Positions 34,402 to 43,803 of a stretch of 64,000 nt of DNA are shown one piece after another. The stretch comes from Bdellovibrio bacteriovorus str. Tiberius (GTDB taxonomy: Bacteria; Bdellovibrionota; Bdellovibrionia; Bdellovibrionales; Bdellovibrionaceae). The notes beneath the pieces are model-generated. The model saw nothing but the letters and a program-made list of their open reading frames with translations. It did no database searches and was not told where the DNA came from. The stretch spans positions 1,302,001 through 1,366,000 of the forward strand of contig NC_019567.1 in NCBI RefSeq assembly GCF_000317895.1, in the 5' to 3' direction. Both the position numbers and the translations under genes were made by a program. Numbering within the stretch: the stretch's first letter is position 1; every line of letters starts with the position of its first letter.

Positions 34402-35778
34402 TTAGAAGCCTTCGTTCTCTTGTTTTGTACCGAGTTTGCTTGGGCGAACTTTGGTGCCCATGGCATCGATCAGAGACCGGCCAAAGTGGCTCATCTCTTT
34501 GGCGGTGGCGTCAACGCCGTCTTCCGCCGCGCGGGAATTCTTGTCGTTAGGGTCCCCACTGAAACTTTTCATATTCGCCGTATTCACGGCAATCACACCT
34601 GTGGCGCCCACACCCTGATCCAAGATGGTCAGTGCTTTGTACAGATTCAACTGACGGGAGGTGCGGGTTTTGGAAGCCAGCTGAGACTGGGCATCACCTG
34701 TTGCCAGGATGTATTTTTTCACATCGCCCGCCATAAAGGACTGCTTGTGGGCCATCACCAGGGCGGCGGCACCGGTTACAAACGCCGTGGCTTGGGAAGT
34801 CCCGGTCATATAACCGTAAGAGTTCCCCGGTAGACAGGACAGAATGTTCTGGCCCGGAGCCGCGATATCCACGGTCTCGACACCATAGTTGGAAGACGCC
34901 AGGACTTGCGTGCTTGGGTCAATCGCGGTGACCGAGATAATATTGCTCAGTTTATAATCGGCCGGGTAGTAGTGATGCTGATCCGAGTTCGATCTTTCAT
35001 TCCCCGCAGCCGCGACAAAAAGGATGCCCTTTTTCTCGGCTTCGGCGATGGCATCATGTTCTTCCTGTGAAAATTCGGTACCACCACCGGAATAGTTGAT
35101 GATGTGGGCGCCCATTTTCACCGCATAGCGAATGGAGGCGACAGTGTTTTTCAAGTTGTCTGTGCCTGGAACCTTTGGGTCATAGTATTTCAGAATCATC
35201 AGGCTGACTTCCGGAGCAATACCAGTGATGCCTTTGCCGTTTCCAGCTTCTGCACCAATAATACCGGCGATATGCGTGCCGTGTCCGTGGTTGTCATCCA
35301 GTTTTGGATTGTTGGAAACAAAGTTCCAGCCATAGACGTCATCGACGAAGCCATTGCCGTCATCGTCGATGCCATTGGTGGCTTTGTCGCGGCCCTTGGA
35401 ATCTTTGCCGGTTTCGCCAGGGTTGCGCCAAAGGTTGCTGGCCAAGTCTTCGTGTTTGATGTCGATGCCGGTGTCGATCACGGCAATCACGATATCACGA
35501 CTGCCTTTGGTGACGGACCACGCGCGGGCCGCATCGGATTTTTTCAAACCCCAGGCCTGACTGATTGCGGGGTCGTTGAAAAGAGCACTGGGTTCATCGA
35601 TGACTTTGTCAGTCTGGGAAGTGATGAAGGATTTTTCCAAGGCACGCGTACTGTCTTTTTTGGAGCTTTGAGAACGGGAAGGGGAATGTTCTTCAGAGGA
35701 ATACAGGTATAGACCCAGTCCACCAAAAAACACCAAACCGGAACAGCCAGCTGCAACAATCATCTTGCGAGAAAACAT
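34402..35778 (-). CDS. Subtilisin-like serine protease (S8 family)
   Basis: The 458-residue product starts at 35778 (AAAGGGG upstream) with an N-terminal signal or anchor (about 5-28). The catalytic triad is complete: Asp in AVIDTGID, His in NHGHGTHIAGIIGA and Ser in MTGTSQATAFVTG. The oxyanion Asn lies in FVAAAGNERS. A short propeptide-like stretch precedes the domain and a tail of about 75 residues follows. The protein is exported and likely digests periplasmic or prey protein. It is divergent from a lipoprotein gene at 35954. Confidence 0.94.
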   Translation of the reverse strand: MFSRKMIVAAGCSGLVFFGGLGLYLYSSEEHSPSRSQSSKKDSTRALEKSFITSQTDKVIDEPSALFNDPAISQAWGLKKSDAARAWSVTKGSRDIVIAVIDTGIDIKHEDLASNLWRNPGETGKDSKGRDKATNGIDDDGNGFVDDVYGWNFVSNNPKLDDNHGHGTHIAGIIGAEAGNGKGITGIAPEVSLMILKYYDPKVPGTDNLKNTVASIRYAVKMGAHIINYSGGGTEFSQEEHDAIAEAEKKGILFVAAAGNERSNSDQHHYYPADYKLSNIISVTAIDPSTQVLASSNYGVETVDIAAPGQNILSCLPGNSYGYMTGTSQATAFVTGAAALVMAHKQSFMAGDVKKYILATGDAQSQLASKTRTSRQLNLYKALTILDQGVGATGVIAVNTANMKSFSGDPNDKNSRAAEDGVDATAKEMSHFGRSLIDAMGTKVRPSKLGTKQENEGF

Positions 35779-35848
35779 GAAGTATTCCCCTTTCTCCACA
35801 AACACTTATCGGAATTTAAAGGGCTAGCATAAGCACGAAAGGGTTTGA

Positions 35849-35863
35849 TCTCATCTTGAGACA
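35849..35863. promoter_or_regulatory. TCTC-ATCTT-GAGACA site between divergent genes
   Basis: TCTC-ATCTT-GAGA is a small inverted repeat followed by CA, between the subtilase and lipoprotein starts. Similar sites with GAGACA preceded by a T/C-rich arm occur at 19844-19860 and 43113-43127, also between divergent genes. This may be a shared regulatory motif; support is only three sites. Confidence 0.3.
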
Positions 35864-35953
35864 GTCGGTCGGGCCAGTGTAGGCATACATTATATAGATA
35901 CTGCCGGAATGGTTTAAACTAAAGCCTGGAGGCCCTTAACCGAAGAGAAGAAC

Positions 35954-36463
35954 ATGAAAAAGTTTAGAATGTTTCTGACCTTCAGCGCTTTGTTCCTGAT
36001 CTCGTGCAACCAGACCGTGGGATCGGGCGAATTGGATTTGGGAAGCCTGAGCGAAGACGCCACCTTCCACAATCAAACCGAAACCGGTACTGACACCGGC
36101 AGCGAATTTCATTACGTTAAAATGGATCTGAAAGCCAACGGCGACTTTGAACAAACCGAGGCCTTGTTTGACCAGGCCGGTGTCGGCACAAGTTGCGTGA
36201 TTAAAGGCACTTGGGCCATAGAGCCGGGCGCCGTGGATTCCGAAGTCGGCAACGAACTGGTTGTCACAGTGACTGAGCTGAATGGCGGGGCGGTGACGCT
36301 GGAAAAGCGTTACGATCTGCGCGAGCTGAGCTATCAGAGTCTGAAATACAAATGGAATGAAAATTCCGACCTGTTGGATTTGACTAATACCATCTACGCA
36401 GACTATCCCGAATACACAGCAGCCCAAGCCGGTCTTGTGGCCAACACATTCTGCAATCGCTAA
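35954..36463 (+). CDS. Lipoprotein of unknown function
   Basis: The 169-residue product begins MKKFRMFLTFSALFLISC with lipidation at Cys18. The mature protein is acidic, with a short Thr/Asp/Ser-rich linker (TETGTDTGSEF) and beta-strand-like segments (YVKMDLKANGDFEQTE, NELVVTVTELNGGAVTLE). Two Cys in the mature part (TSCVIKG, FCNR) could pair. The ribosome site is GAAGAGAAG. It is divergent from the subtilase gene, and the pair may be co-controlled. Function not recognised. Confidence 0.75.
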   Translation: MKKFRMFLTFSALFLISCNQTVGSGELDLGSLSEDATFHNQTETGTDTGSEFHYVKMDLKANGDFEQTEALFDQAGVGTSCVIKGTWAIEPGAVDSEVGNELVVTVTELNGGAVTLEKRYDLRELSYQSLKYKWNENSDLLDLTNTIYADYPEYTAAQAGLVANTFCNR

Positions 36464-36501
36464 GTAATTATCAATCTACGATCCTAAGACGGGCGGCACA
36501 G

Positions 36502-37047
36502 ATGTTTTCAAAAGACCTTGGGGATGGCTTTTCGGTGAAAGAGGTTTCTGCGGCGGAGCTAAACGCCTGCTTGGATCAGCACTTTGCTTCGGTCTATTCG
36601 AACAGGCATGACTCGGGTGCGGTGCCTTTTGATGATCCCCACGCGCAGGTGAAAATAGATGAGCGTCGCAAGTCGGATCAGAGGTACAGACTTCGCTTGG
36701 CTGTTTTCTTTGAGGGAAGTATCGTGGGGTGGCATTATGGTCACGCGACTGATGCTGAAACCTATTATATGCAAAATTCAGCGGTGCTGTCATCCTTCCG
36801 GGGTAAGGGTCTTTATTCTCAACTCCTGACATGCACGCTTGATAAGCTTCGCGAGGAGGGGTTTCAGGTTATTACAAGCATTCATCACCCCAACAATCCG
36901 TCAGTCCTGATTCCGAAATTAAAGGCGGGATTCATCGTAACGGGAATGCAATTTCATGAGCGATTTCGTTCATTGATAGAACTGAAATACATTTTTAGTC
37001 CGGAACGCCGAAAGCTGTTTTGTCGGAGCTTGGGATTGGATATCTAA
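36502..37047 (+). CDS. GNAT family N-acetyltransferase
   Basis: The 181-residue protein has the GNAT acetyl-CoA loop in SSFRGKGLYSQLLTCTLDKL (motif R-G-x-G). The strand before it is YYMQNSAVL and the later strand is VITSIHHPNN. The substrate is unknown; the closing segment ELKYIFSPERRKLF and the overall layout suggest small-molecule or protein N-acetylation. It lies 38 bases after the lipoprotein gene on the same strand and is followed by a terminator at 37051-37080. Confidence 0.82.
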   Translation: MFSKDLGDGFSVKEVSAAELNACLDQHFASVYSNRHDSGAVPFDDPHAQVKIDERRKSDQRYRLRLAVFFEGSIVGWHYGHATDAETYYMQNSAVLSSFRGKGLYSQLLTCTLDKLREEGFQVITSIHHPNNPSVLIPKLKAGFIVTGMQFHERFRSLIELKYIFSPERRKLFCRSLGLDI

Positions 37048-37050
37048 ATA

Positions 37051-37080
37051 AAAAAAAGCCACCTTGTTGGGGGGCTTTTT
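37051..37080. terminator. Intrinsic terminator between convergent genes
   Basis: AAAAAGCC and GGCTTTTT with flanking A and T runs, between the acetyltransferase stop and the lytic transglycosylase stop. The stem is short, so efficiency may be modest. Confidence 0.6.
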
Positions 37081-37089
37081 TATTTTAAG

Positions 37090-39252
37090 CTATTTGGAAA
37101 GCTTCAGCAGTTCTTCCGGGAACAGCGAGCCTTTGTCCTGATGAAGCAGTCTTTGATAGAAGACGTAATTTCGCATCGTCAGTTTGATATAAGACCTTGT
37201 CTCTTCGTACGGGACCTCTTCAATAAATTCGACAGAATCATCACGGTAGCGGGTTTTTAGCCAGCCGCGGATCGCACTGTCATTGGCGTTGTAGCCGGAC
37301 ACTGCCAGAATGTACTGATCCTTATATTTGCGCATAAGGTTTTTTAATTCAAAAGCGCCCAGCGGGACGTTGATTTCAGGCTTGTACAGATCAAGAGCTT
37401 CTCCATAAGGCAGGCCGTTTTGTTTCGCCAGTTGCTTGGCTACGCTTGGCAGAAGCTGCATCAAACCGAAAGCGTCGACAGGACTGCGTGCTTCCGGATT
37501 GAATGCGGATTCTTGGCGGATGATCGAGAAAATAAATTCCTGCGGCACGCCACTTTTCTTTGAAGCTGTAGCTATGATATCGCCGTAGGCTTGAGGGAAC
37601 AGCAGATCCGGGTGGTCGTTCAAAAGACGATCCTTCACCTGCGGTTCCAAGGCCCCTATGGCCGAGAACAAAGGCAGGTAAAGGCCTGAGCGGGCATAGC
37701 CTGAAGATACCGCAAGCCAGGTCTTTTCAGCAGTGACATTACGTTTTTTAAGATCATCCACGGCGATGTTCAGGATCTTTTCCGCAAAGGGCTTTTCGTT
37801 CACCGCAATCAGCCATTCGGTTGTCATGCGTGTTTGCACATCCAGTTCTTCAATCGAAAACAGGCTTAAACCCTGCAACTCGTTCACATCCACTTTTAGT
37901 GGGGGGAATTCCCAACCCAGTTCGCGGTAAGCCAAGACACCATAGTAACCCAGCGGATCTTCTTTGATCAGGGTTTGCAGTTCGACTTGGGCTTCCGGGG
38001 CTTGATCAAGCTTCTTCAGCGTTCGAGCCAGCCAGAAACGGGCGCGCGCCTTGTCGGAAGAATCCTTCACCAGGTCCTTCATTTGCTCAAGACTGCTTTT
38101 GGCCTCAGGCCATTGGGAAAGTTTGTAGTAGTTCCAGGATTTCAGCCACGCAATCTTGTCGCGTAATCCAGCAAAGCTGACGGGCTGCTGATAGCTGGCT
38201 TCGAAATATTCCAGGGCTTTTTTGAAATCACCTTTTTCTTCGTCGATGCGGCCCAGGATGAAGTAAACCTCATCCATCGGGTAGGACCCACGAAGCAGGC
38301 GGTGAGTTTCATTCAATACTTTCACCGCACGCGATGTTTGATCCTCCGTCCACAGGGTTTTTGCAAACAGCACTTGAGAATCATGGAAGCGAGCAATCGA
38401 ACGGCGGTCTTTTTTGTTTTTCTGGAACTGAGTTTTGGACCAGTTTACAACATCCGCCGTCGCGTTGATGTATTCTGTGCGACGCTGGGCCACCTTGTAG
38501 GTTTGGCGGATGTTTTTCAAAGCCTGAAACTGTTCGTCTGCCGTGGCTTCTTTGGACGCTAGAATTTTTTTGTAGGTCGCAAGAGCCTGATCAAATTCAC
38601 GGTGGAAACGATAATCCGAAGCTACTGCACTGAGATCCTTGTAAGCCGGCAGCGGGTTCAGGCGCGGAGAGTTTTTATATAATTGTGTCTGAATGCTTTG
38701 AATGTCCTCTTTTAATTCGAGCTTTTGCGCGATCAAAAGGGCTTTCATGTAGTATTCTTCTTTTTTCTTTTTATTGCTTTCCGCGCGGGCTTTTTCAATG
38801 TACGCCGGCAGATCATCCTGAAGTTCTTCGGAAGCCAAAGCCTGTTTCAGTTTGATGTCGATATAAAGCTCGCGGTACCACGGCGCCACGTTTGCGGGAA
38901 GTTCTGCCAGGGTGTTAATGCGTTCACAGGACTCGTAGGCACGTAGCAAAGCCAGATCATGCAAGGGGAATTCCGGAATCAAAGAAAGGCGCGTGAAGCC
39001 GGCGCAGGCCTGTTGGGGCTGTTTTTCTTTTTTGGCCATGGAAACGGTGTAGGTCTTCCACCACAGAATGTTGTTTTCGTTGGAACCAACTTCCAGTTTT
39101 TCCAGGTCTGAAACAGGAGCAGATCTCCATTTAGCCATAAAGTTCGGCAATGGCGGAGTCAGACGCTTGTCGATACGGGAATCAAAACGCGAGGTGGTCG
39201 CGCAACCAAGAATCACAGAGAAGAATGTCAGGGCTAGTACTATACGAGGCAT
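37090..39252 (-). CDS. Soluble lytic transglycosylase lipoprotein
   Basis: The 720-residue protein starts MPRIVLALTFFSVILGC, a lipoprotein signal with lipidation near Cys17. Residues about 60-530 are helical, TPR-like repeats (IDEEKGDFKKALEYFEASY). The C-terminal domain carries the Slt signature FIFSIIRQESAFNPEARS, with the catalytic Glu in RQES, then GLMQLLPSVAKQLA and VSGYNANDSAIRGW. Slt enzymes cleave peptidoglycan, giving 1,6-anhydro muropeptides. This copy may serve wall turnover or entry into prey (inference). It is about 100 bases downstream of htpX on the same strand. Confidence 0.93.
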   Translation of the reverse strand: MPRIVLALTFFSVILGCATTSRFDSRIDKRLTPPLPNFMAKWRSAPVSDLEKLEVGSNENNILWWKTYTVSMAKKEKQPQQACAGFTRLSLIPEFPLHDLALLRAYESCERINTLAELPANVAPWYRELYIDIKLKQALASEELQDDLPAYIEKARAESNKKKKEEYYMKALLIAQKLELKEDIQSIQTQLYKNSPRLNPLPAYKDLSAVASDYRFHREFDQALATYKKILASKEATADEQFQALKNIRQTYKVAQRRTEYINATADVVNWSKTQFQKNKKDRRSIARFHDSQVLFAKTLWTEDQTSRAVKVLNETHRLLRGSYPMDEVYFILGRIDEEKGDFKKALEYFEASYQQPVSFAGLRDKIAWLKSWNYYKLSQWPEAKSSLEQMKDLVKDSSDKARARFWLARTLKKLDQAPEAQVELQTLIKEDPLGYYGVLAYRELGWEFPPLKVDVNELQGLSLFSIEELDVQTRMTTEWLIAVNEKPFAEKILNIAVDDLKKRNVTAEKTWLAVSSGYARSGLYLPLFSAIGALEPQVKDRLLNDHPDLLFPQAYGDIIATASKKSGVPQEFIFSIIRQESAFNPEARSPVDAFGLMQLLPSVAKQLAKQNGLPYGEALDLYKPEINVPLGAFELKNLMRKYKDQYILAVSGYNANDSAIRGWLKTRYRDDSVEFIEEVPYEETRSYIKLTMRNYVFYQRLLHQDKGSLFPEELLKLSK

Positions 39253-39350
39253 ACGAAAAGGGTATGCGCATTCAGAGGAAGAAACAACCCCGCAGGGCGG
39301 AAAGCCATTCTAAAGTTGGCCTTCCGCTGCAGGCGGTCTTGCTGGTCGTC

Positions 39351-40247
39351 TTAGAAGCGACCGCGCTGAAGAGCTTCGATACGAACTTCCAGCGGAGGGT
39401 GAGTCATGAACAATTTGGCGATTCCACCTTTGTCGCGGTTGGAAATCATCAAAGTGGCAGTCTGACCTTCTTCCGGTGGAATTGGCAGATCATACACAGA
39501 ACGCAGTTTTTGCAAAGCTGCAACCATGCTGTCGCGGGAAGAATACTTCGCGCCCCCGGCATCCGCACGGAACTCACGTTTGCGAGAGTAGTAATTCACC
39601 ACGATGGAGCCCAGCATAGTGAAGGCAATATCACCCAGGATCGTCACGGCAAAACGAACGATCTCGCGGTACTTCTCATCCACGTTGGCAGCCACAAGGC
39701 CCGCCAGGATACGGGAGAAGAACATCGCAAAGGCATTCACGATACCCTGGATCAGAGTCATGGTCACCATGTCACCGTTGGCGATGTGGGCCACTTCGTG
39801 GGCCAGAACGCCGTCGATTTCTTTTTCATTCATTCTTTGCAGAAGGCCTGTGGAAACCGCAACCAAAGAGTTCTTTTTGGAAGGACCTGTCGCAAAAGCG
39901 TTGATGTCCACGGATTCGTAGATACCAACCTCTGGCATTTTAGGGAGTTGAGCGCGTCTTGCGAACTCATGAACCTTGTTAACCAGATTGCGAAGTTCCG
40001 GATTTGGATTGTTGGCGTCGATGATTTTCACGCCATGGAACATCTTCGCCATCCACTTGGACATCAGCAAAGAAATGAACGCGCCACCCATACCCCAAAC
40101 GGCACAGAAAGCCATCAGGAACGGAATATAGGAATTCAATCCCGCCATACCCAGGAAGCGGCTGACGATAGACCAAACAATCCCGATCGTGACGATCACA
40201 AGGACGTTCGTTAGAACAAATAGACCAATACGTTTCAAAAATGCCAT
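39351..40247 (-). CDS. htpX: Membrane zinc protease HtpX
   Basis: HtpX degrades misfolded inner-membrane proteins. The 298-residue protein has two N-terminal membrane helices (about 7-27 and 37-60), the zinc motif in GVLAHEVAHIANGD, two more helices and the third ligand region EFRADAGGAKYS. The ribosome site AGAAGGAG sits seven bases before the ATG. Just upstream is an 11-bp near-perfect inverted repeat (40262-40290) that may regulate it. It follows clpA on the same strand, so two protein-quality genes are neighbours. Confidence 0.95.
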   Translation of the reverse strand: MAFLKRIGLFVLTNVLVIVTIGIVWSIVSRFLGMAGLNSYIPFLMAFCAVWGMGGAFISLLMSKWMAKMFHGVKIIDANNPNPELRNLVNKVHEFARRAQLPKMPEVGIYESVDINAFATGPSKKNSLVAVSTGLLQRMNEKEIDGVLAHEVAHIANGDMVTMTLIQGIVNAFAMFFSRILAGLVAANVDEKYREIVRFAVTILGDIAFTMLGSIVVNYYSRKREFRADAGGAKYSSRDSMVAALQKLRSVYDLPIPPEEGQTATLMISNRDKGGIAKLFMTHPPLEVRIEALQRGRF

Positions 40248-40261
40248 TTATGCACTCCTTC

Positions 40262-40290
40262 TAGAGTCATCACTAATAATGATAACTCTA
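40262..40290 (-). promoter_or_regulatory. Inverted repeat upstream of htpX
   Basis: TAGAGTCATCA and TGATAACTCTA are inverted arms with 10 of 11 positions matching and a 7-base AT spacer (CTAATAA). It lies between the clpA stop and the htpX ribosome site, 15 bases before the htpX start. There is no T-run, so an operator or mRNA hairpin is more likely than a terminator. Confidence 0.5.
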
Positions 40291-40308
40291 AAAGGAATGT
40301 CAATGCCA

Positions 40309-42639
40309 TCACGTTGTGACAGGTTGTTTTTGATTTTTTTGACCGCTGCCGCCAGTAGGGGTGGTGCTAAAATGGAACTTGAGCAAATCCTTTTCTAGTT
40401 CAACACTTACGCGTCCACCGTCAACAAGACGGCCGAAAAGAAGTTCGTCCACCAAGGCTTTCTTCAGATTTTCGTCCACGCAACGAGCCAAAGGACGCGC
40501 TCCGTAAACCTTGTCATAGCCCTTTTTCATTAGCCACTTAATGACATCTTGAGAAACGTTCAGTTCCACTTTTTTCTCAAGCAAAGTCATCTTCAGTTCG
40601 TCCACAAATTTCTGAGTGATACGGATGACCATATCTTCAGACAGATCGCGGAAGGCCACCACGGCATCCAAACGGTTGATGAATTCTGGTGCAAACGCTT
40701 TTTTGATCGCATCCATCGACAAAGACCCGCGGTTTTCATCGATCAACCCAATCGTGCCACGGGAAGTTTCAAGCGCGCCGGCGTTGGAAGTCATCACCAA
40801 TACCACGTTTTTGAAATCAGCCACGCGACCATTGCTGTCGGTCAAACGACCCGCATCCATCACTTGCAACAAAATGTTGGTGATGTCCGGATGCGCTTTT
40901 TCGATTTCGTCCAGCAACAGAACGCAGTAAGGATGCTTGTTCACGGCTTCCGTCAACAAACCACCTTCTTCATAACCCACGTATCCCGGAGGCGCGCCGA
41001 CCATACGGGCGACGGCGTGTTTTTCCATGTATTCGCTCATGTCAAAGCGTTCAAAGTGAACACCCATGATCGTCGCCAGCTGTCGACAGACTTCGGTTTT
41101 ACCGACACCCGTAGGGCCTGTGAACAGGAAGCTTCCGATCGGCTTGTTCGGACGACCCAGGCCGCTGCGCGCGTACTTGATGTTCGCGACCAGGCGGTCA
41201 ATGGCTTCGTCCTGACCAAAGATAAGGGCTTTTAGTTTTTTATCCAGATCACGCAACTGCGTTTTTTCACTGGAAGAAATGCTTGCCACCGGAAGACCGG
41301 TCATTTTGGCAATGACTTCTTCGATTTCAGGGACGCCGATTTTGATGTCTTCCGCATTTTCGTATTTCAGGCGGAAGTACGCCCCAGCTTCGTCCAAAAC
41401 GTCGATGGCTTTATCTGGAAGCAGTTTTCCGTGAATATGTTTCTGGGAAAGTTCCACAGAGGCCTGAATGGCTTCATCCGAATAAGAAACCTGATGGAAT
41501 TCTTCATAGGATTTGCGCAGGCCTTTCAGGATTTTCACGCAGTCTTCTTTAGACGGTTCGTGAATGTCGATTTTTTGGAAGCGACGGTTCAGCGCACGGT
41601 CCTTTTCAAAGTACTGGCGGTATTCCGTGTGGGTGGTGGAGCCAATGCAGCTGATATCCCCACTGGCTAAAGCGGGCTTCAATAGATTGGAAGCATCCAT
41701 CGAACCGCCACTGGTCGCGCCGGCACCCACGATGGTGTGGATTTCGTCGATGAACAAGATGGCGTTGGGGTGTTTTTCGATTTCTTTCACGACGGCTTTC
41801 AGGCGTCCTTCAAAGTCACCGCGGAATTTGGTTCCCGCAAGCAGGCCGCCCAGATCCAAAGAGTAAATAACGGCATTTTTCAGCTTTTCAGGAACCTGGT
41901 TTTGCACGATTTTTTGCGCCAAACCTTCCGCGATCGCGGTTTTGCCCACACCGGGTTCGCCGATCAAAAGCGGATTGTTTTTCGTGCGACGGCAAAGGAC
42001 CTGAATGGTTCTTTCAATGACGTCTTCACGGCCAATCAAAGGATCTAACTTTCCTTGTTTGGCGCGTTCGTTCAGGTTCACGCAGAAACTTTCAAGCGGG
42101 GAGCCACGGGTTTCATCCATGCCCTCGGCCTGATATTCGCCTGAACGTGGAGCCGAAGCCGGTGGGATCTCGTGATCTTTGCCGTCTTTGGTGATCCCGT
42201 GCGAGATAAAGTTGATGATGTCAAACTGGGTCAGGCCCTGTCTGGCCAGAGCGAAGGCTGCGTGGGAATCTTGTTCATAGAACAAAGACACCAGCAGGCT
42301 GCCTTCAGAGATCTGATTGCGTCCGGCGCTTTTCATTTGGATAGCCGCACGCTGAATCAGTCGGTGGCAGGCGAGGGTGAACTCAGGGGTCCAGGATTCA
42401 AAACCTCCATAGGATCCCAATTGTTCATCGGTGATTTGCGGGATGCCGACCTTCAGGTGATCTCGTAAATCCTGTTTTAGTTTCTGCACATTGACTGCGC
42501 AGGCTTCCAGGATTTCCACCATGACCGGGGATTCGGACAGAATCAGAAGTATATGTTCCAGAGTCACAAATTCGTGTCGGTTGCGTTTGGCGAGTTCAGT
42601 GGCTTCGGCGAGCTTGCGCTCAAGTTCTCGGCTCATCAT
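40309..42639 (-). CDS. clpA: ATP-dependent Clp protease ATP-binding subunit ClpA
   Basis: ClpA unfolds substrates and feeds them to ClpP. The 776-residue protein has an N-domain (about 1-150) with the ClpS-binding surface, a first AAA module with GEPGVGKT near 227-234 and [14 protein letters not shown], and a second with [15 protein letters not shown] and [12 protein letters not shown]. An IGL/VGL-type ClpP loop is not evident from reading alone. Two ATGs (42639, 42636) follow GGAGGAGG. The first overlaps the clpS stop codon, so clpS and clpA are coupled. No clpP is in the window. Confidence 0.96.
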   Translation of the reverse strand: MMSRELERKLAEATELAKRNRHEFVTLEHILLILSESPVMVEILEACAVNVQKLKQDLRDHLKVGIPQITDEQLGSYGGFESWTPEFTLACHRLIQRAAIQMKSAGRNQISEGSLLVSLFYEQDSHAAFALARQGLTQFDIINFISHGITKDGKDHEIPPASAPRSGEYQAEGMDETRGSPLESFCVNLNERAKQGKLDPLIGREDVIERTIQVLCRRTKNNPLLIGEPGVGKTAIAEGLAQKIVQNQVPEKLKNAVIYSLDLGGLLAGTKFRGDFEGRLKAVVKEIEKHPNAILFIDEIHTIVGAGATSGGSMDASNLLKPALASGDISCIGSTTHTEYRQYFEKDRALNRRFQKIDIHEPSKEDCVKILKGLRKSYEEFHQVSYSDEAIQASVELSQKHIHGKLLPDKAIDVLDEAGAYFRLKYENAEDIKIGVPEIEEVIAKMTGLPVASISSSEKTQLRDLDKKLKALIFGQDEAIDRLVANIKYARSGLGRPNKPIGSFLFTGPTGVGKTEVCRQLATIMGVHFERFDMSEYMEKHAVARMVGAPPGYVGYEEGGLLTEAVNKHPYCVLLLDEIEKAHPDITNILLQVMDAGRLTDSNGRVADFKNVVLVMTSNAGALETSRGTIGLIDENRGSLSMDAIKKAFAPEFINRLDAVVAFRDLSEDMVIRITQKFVDELKMTLLEKKVELNVSQDVIKWLMKKGYDKVYGARPLARCVDENLKKALVDELLFGRLVDGGRVSVELEKDLLKFHFSTTPTGGSGQKNQKQPVTT

Positions 42640-42980
42640 GCTTCCTCCTCCAGTGTGCTCTTTAGGGGGTACTGATTGAGTTGCGCGAATTGGTTGACCT
42701 GCATCACCTTCATCTCGGCAATCTCAAGGCTGAAGACCCCTGCGACACCTGCACCCTTCTTATGAACATCTAACATTATTTCAGTGGCTTGCTCTTCTGT
42801 TTTCGCAAAAAAGCGACGCAATACAAGGACGACAAAGTCCATGGGCGTATAGTCATCGTTAAGTAGGATCACCTTATACATCTTCGGAGTGTCCAGTTTT
42901 GGGACAAGCTGGACGCCCGCTTCCCCCTCGGGAGATGCAAAAGGATAGTTGCTGTTGCTGTCTTTTTTATTGTTACCCAT
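42636..42980 (-). CDS. clpS: ClpS adaptor protein
   Basis: ClpS delivers N-degron substrates to ClpAP. The 114-residue protein has the core [20 protein letters not shown], where the Asn-Asp and Met residues form the N-degron pocket, and [20 protein letters not shown]. An N-terminal flexible extension of about 30 residues precedes it. Its TGA overlaps the clpA start. It is divergent from pilA, with about 220 bases between the starts. Confidence 0.95.
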   Translation of the reverse strand: MGNNKKDSNSNYPFASPEGEAGVQLVPKLDTPKMYKVILLNDDYTPMDFVVLVLRRFFAKTEEQATEIMLDVHKKGAGVAGVFSLEIAEMKVMQVNQFAQLNQYPLKSTLEEEA

Positions 42981-43112
42981 GTGTTTATTCTACCTTATGA
43001 CTCAATTTGAGCACTCTTTCGTATCTGGCAAGTCTAGCAGAGGGAAAAAAGCTGGTAATAGGTCGAGAGTGCTATGTGTCCCTTACATAATAAACATGAA
43101 ACAAATTAGACC

Positions 43113-43207
43113 GTCTTATTCGAGACAGGACCTTGCAATACTAATTCACTTTTGACACACTTATGTGGGTAAACAGTTAGTAAAAGAACCATGGAGGTCT
43201 TTAAATG
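43113..43207 (+). promoter_or_regulatory. Putative pilA promoter region and ribosome site
   Basis: TTGACA at 43152-43157 is a perfect -35 box, but the -10 region (AGTTAG or GTTAGT at 17-18 bases) is poor, so the assignment is weak. A GTCT-TATTCG-AGAC inverted repeat lies upstream at 43113-43126. TGGAGGT six bases before the pilA ATG is a strong ribosome site, in keeping with a highly expressed pilin. No sigma-54 box was found. Confidence 0.35.
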
Positions 43208-43798
43208 TTTTCAGTTAAAAGAAAATCTCAAAGCGGTTTCTCGCTTGTAGAGTTGATGGTCGTTGTTGCGATCATTGGTATCCTGGCATCTATCGCCATT
43301 CCGTCTATCAACAAGTACATGGCGAAAGCTCGTCAGTCTGAGGCGAAGACAAACTTGTCTTCTATCTACACTGCGGAGAAAGCTTTCTTCACAGAGTACA
43401 ATACATATGACGGTCGTTTTGCTGCCGTTGGTTACACACCAGAAGGTAAACTGAGATACAATGTTGGTTTTGCTGGTGTGGGTGTTACTGCTGGTGCTGG
43501 TGATGGTTATGCGACTGCTCCATCCAACTTGTCATTTGATGCTCGTGGTTACTGCGGTACTACAGCAGGTACATTCCAGAATGGTTGTACTCTGTTGAAT
43601 GGTGCTTCTGGTGGTTTGCCAGTTGCTCTTGCAGCAGCACACTGTACAGCGGTAGCGGGTGTAACACCTGCTGGTTGTGCAACAGCTAAAACTACTTTCC
43701 AGGCTGGTGCCGTAGCAATTATTCAAGGTACTGCAACTGATGCTTGGGCTATCGATCAGGCGAAAAACTTGAGAAATACCGTAAACGGTATCAACTAA
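43205..43798 (+). CDS. pilA: Type IV major pilin
   Basis: The 197-residue prepilin has an 11-residue basic leader MFSVKRKSQSG, cleaved before Phe, and the conserved N-terminal helix FSLVELMVVVAIIGILASIA with Glu at position 5 of the mature protein. The globular head is rich in Gly, Ala and Thr and has several Cys (YCGTTA, GCTLL, HCTAV, GCATA) that could form disulfides. Type IV pili drive twitching and, in Bdellovibrio, prey entry. The codon choice (many GGT, GCT, ACT) differs from its neighbours and suggests strong expression. A TPR membrane protein follows on the same strand. Confidence 0.96.
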   Translation: MFSVKRKSQSGFSLVELMVVVAIIGILASIAIPSINKYMAKARQSEAKTNLSSIYTAEKAFFTEYNTYDGRFAAVGYTPEGKLRYNVGFAGVGVTAGAGDGYATAPSNLSFDARGYCGTTAGTFQNGCTLLNGASGGLPVALAAAHCTAVAGVTPAGCATAKTTFQAGAVAIIQGTATDAWAIDQAKNLRNTVNGIN

Positions 43799-43803
43799 GT
43801 TTA

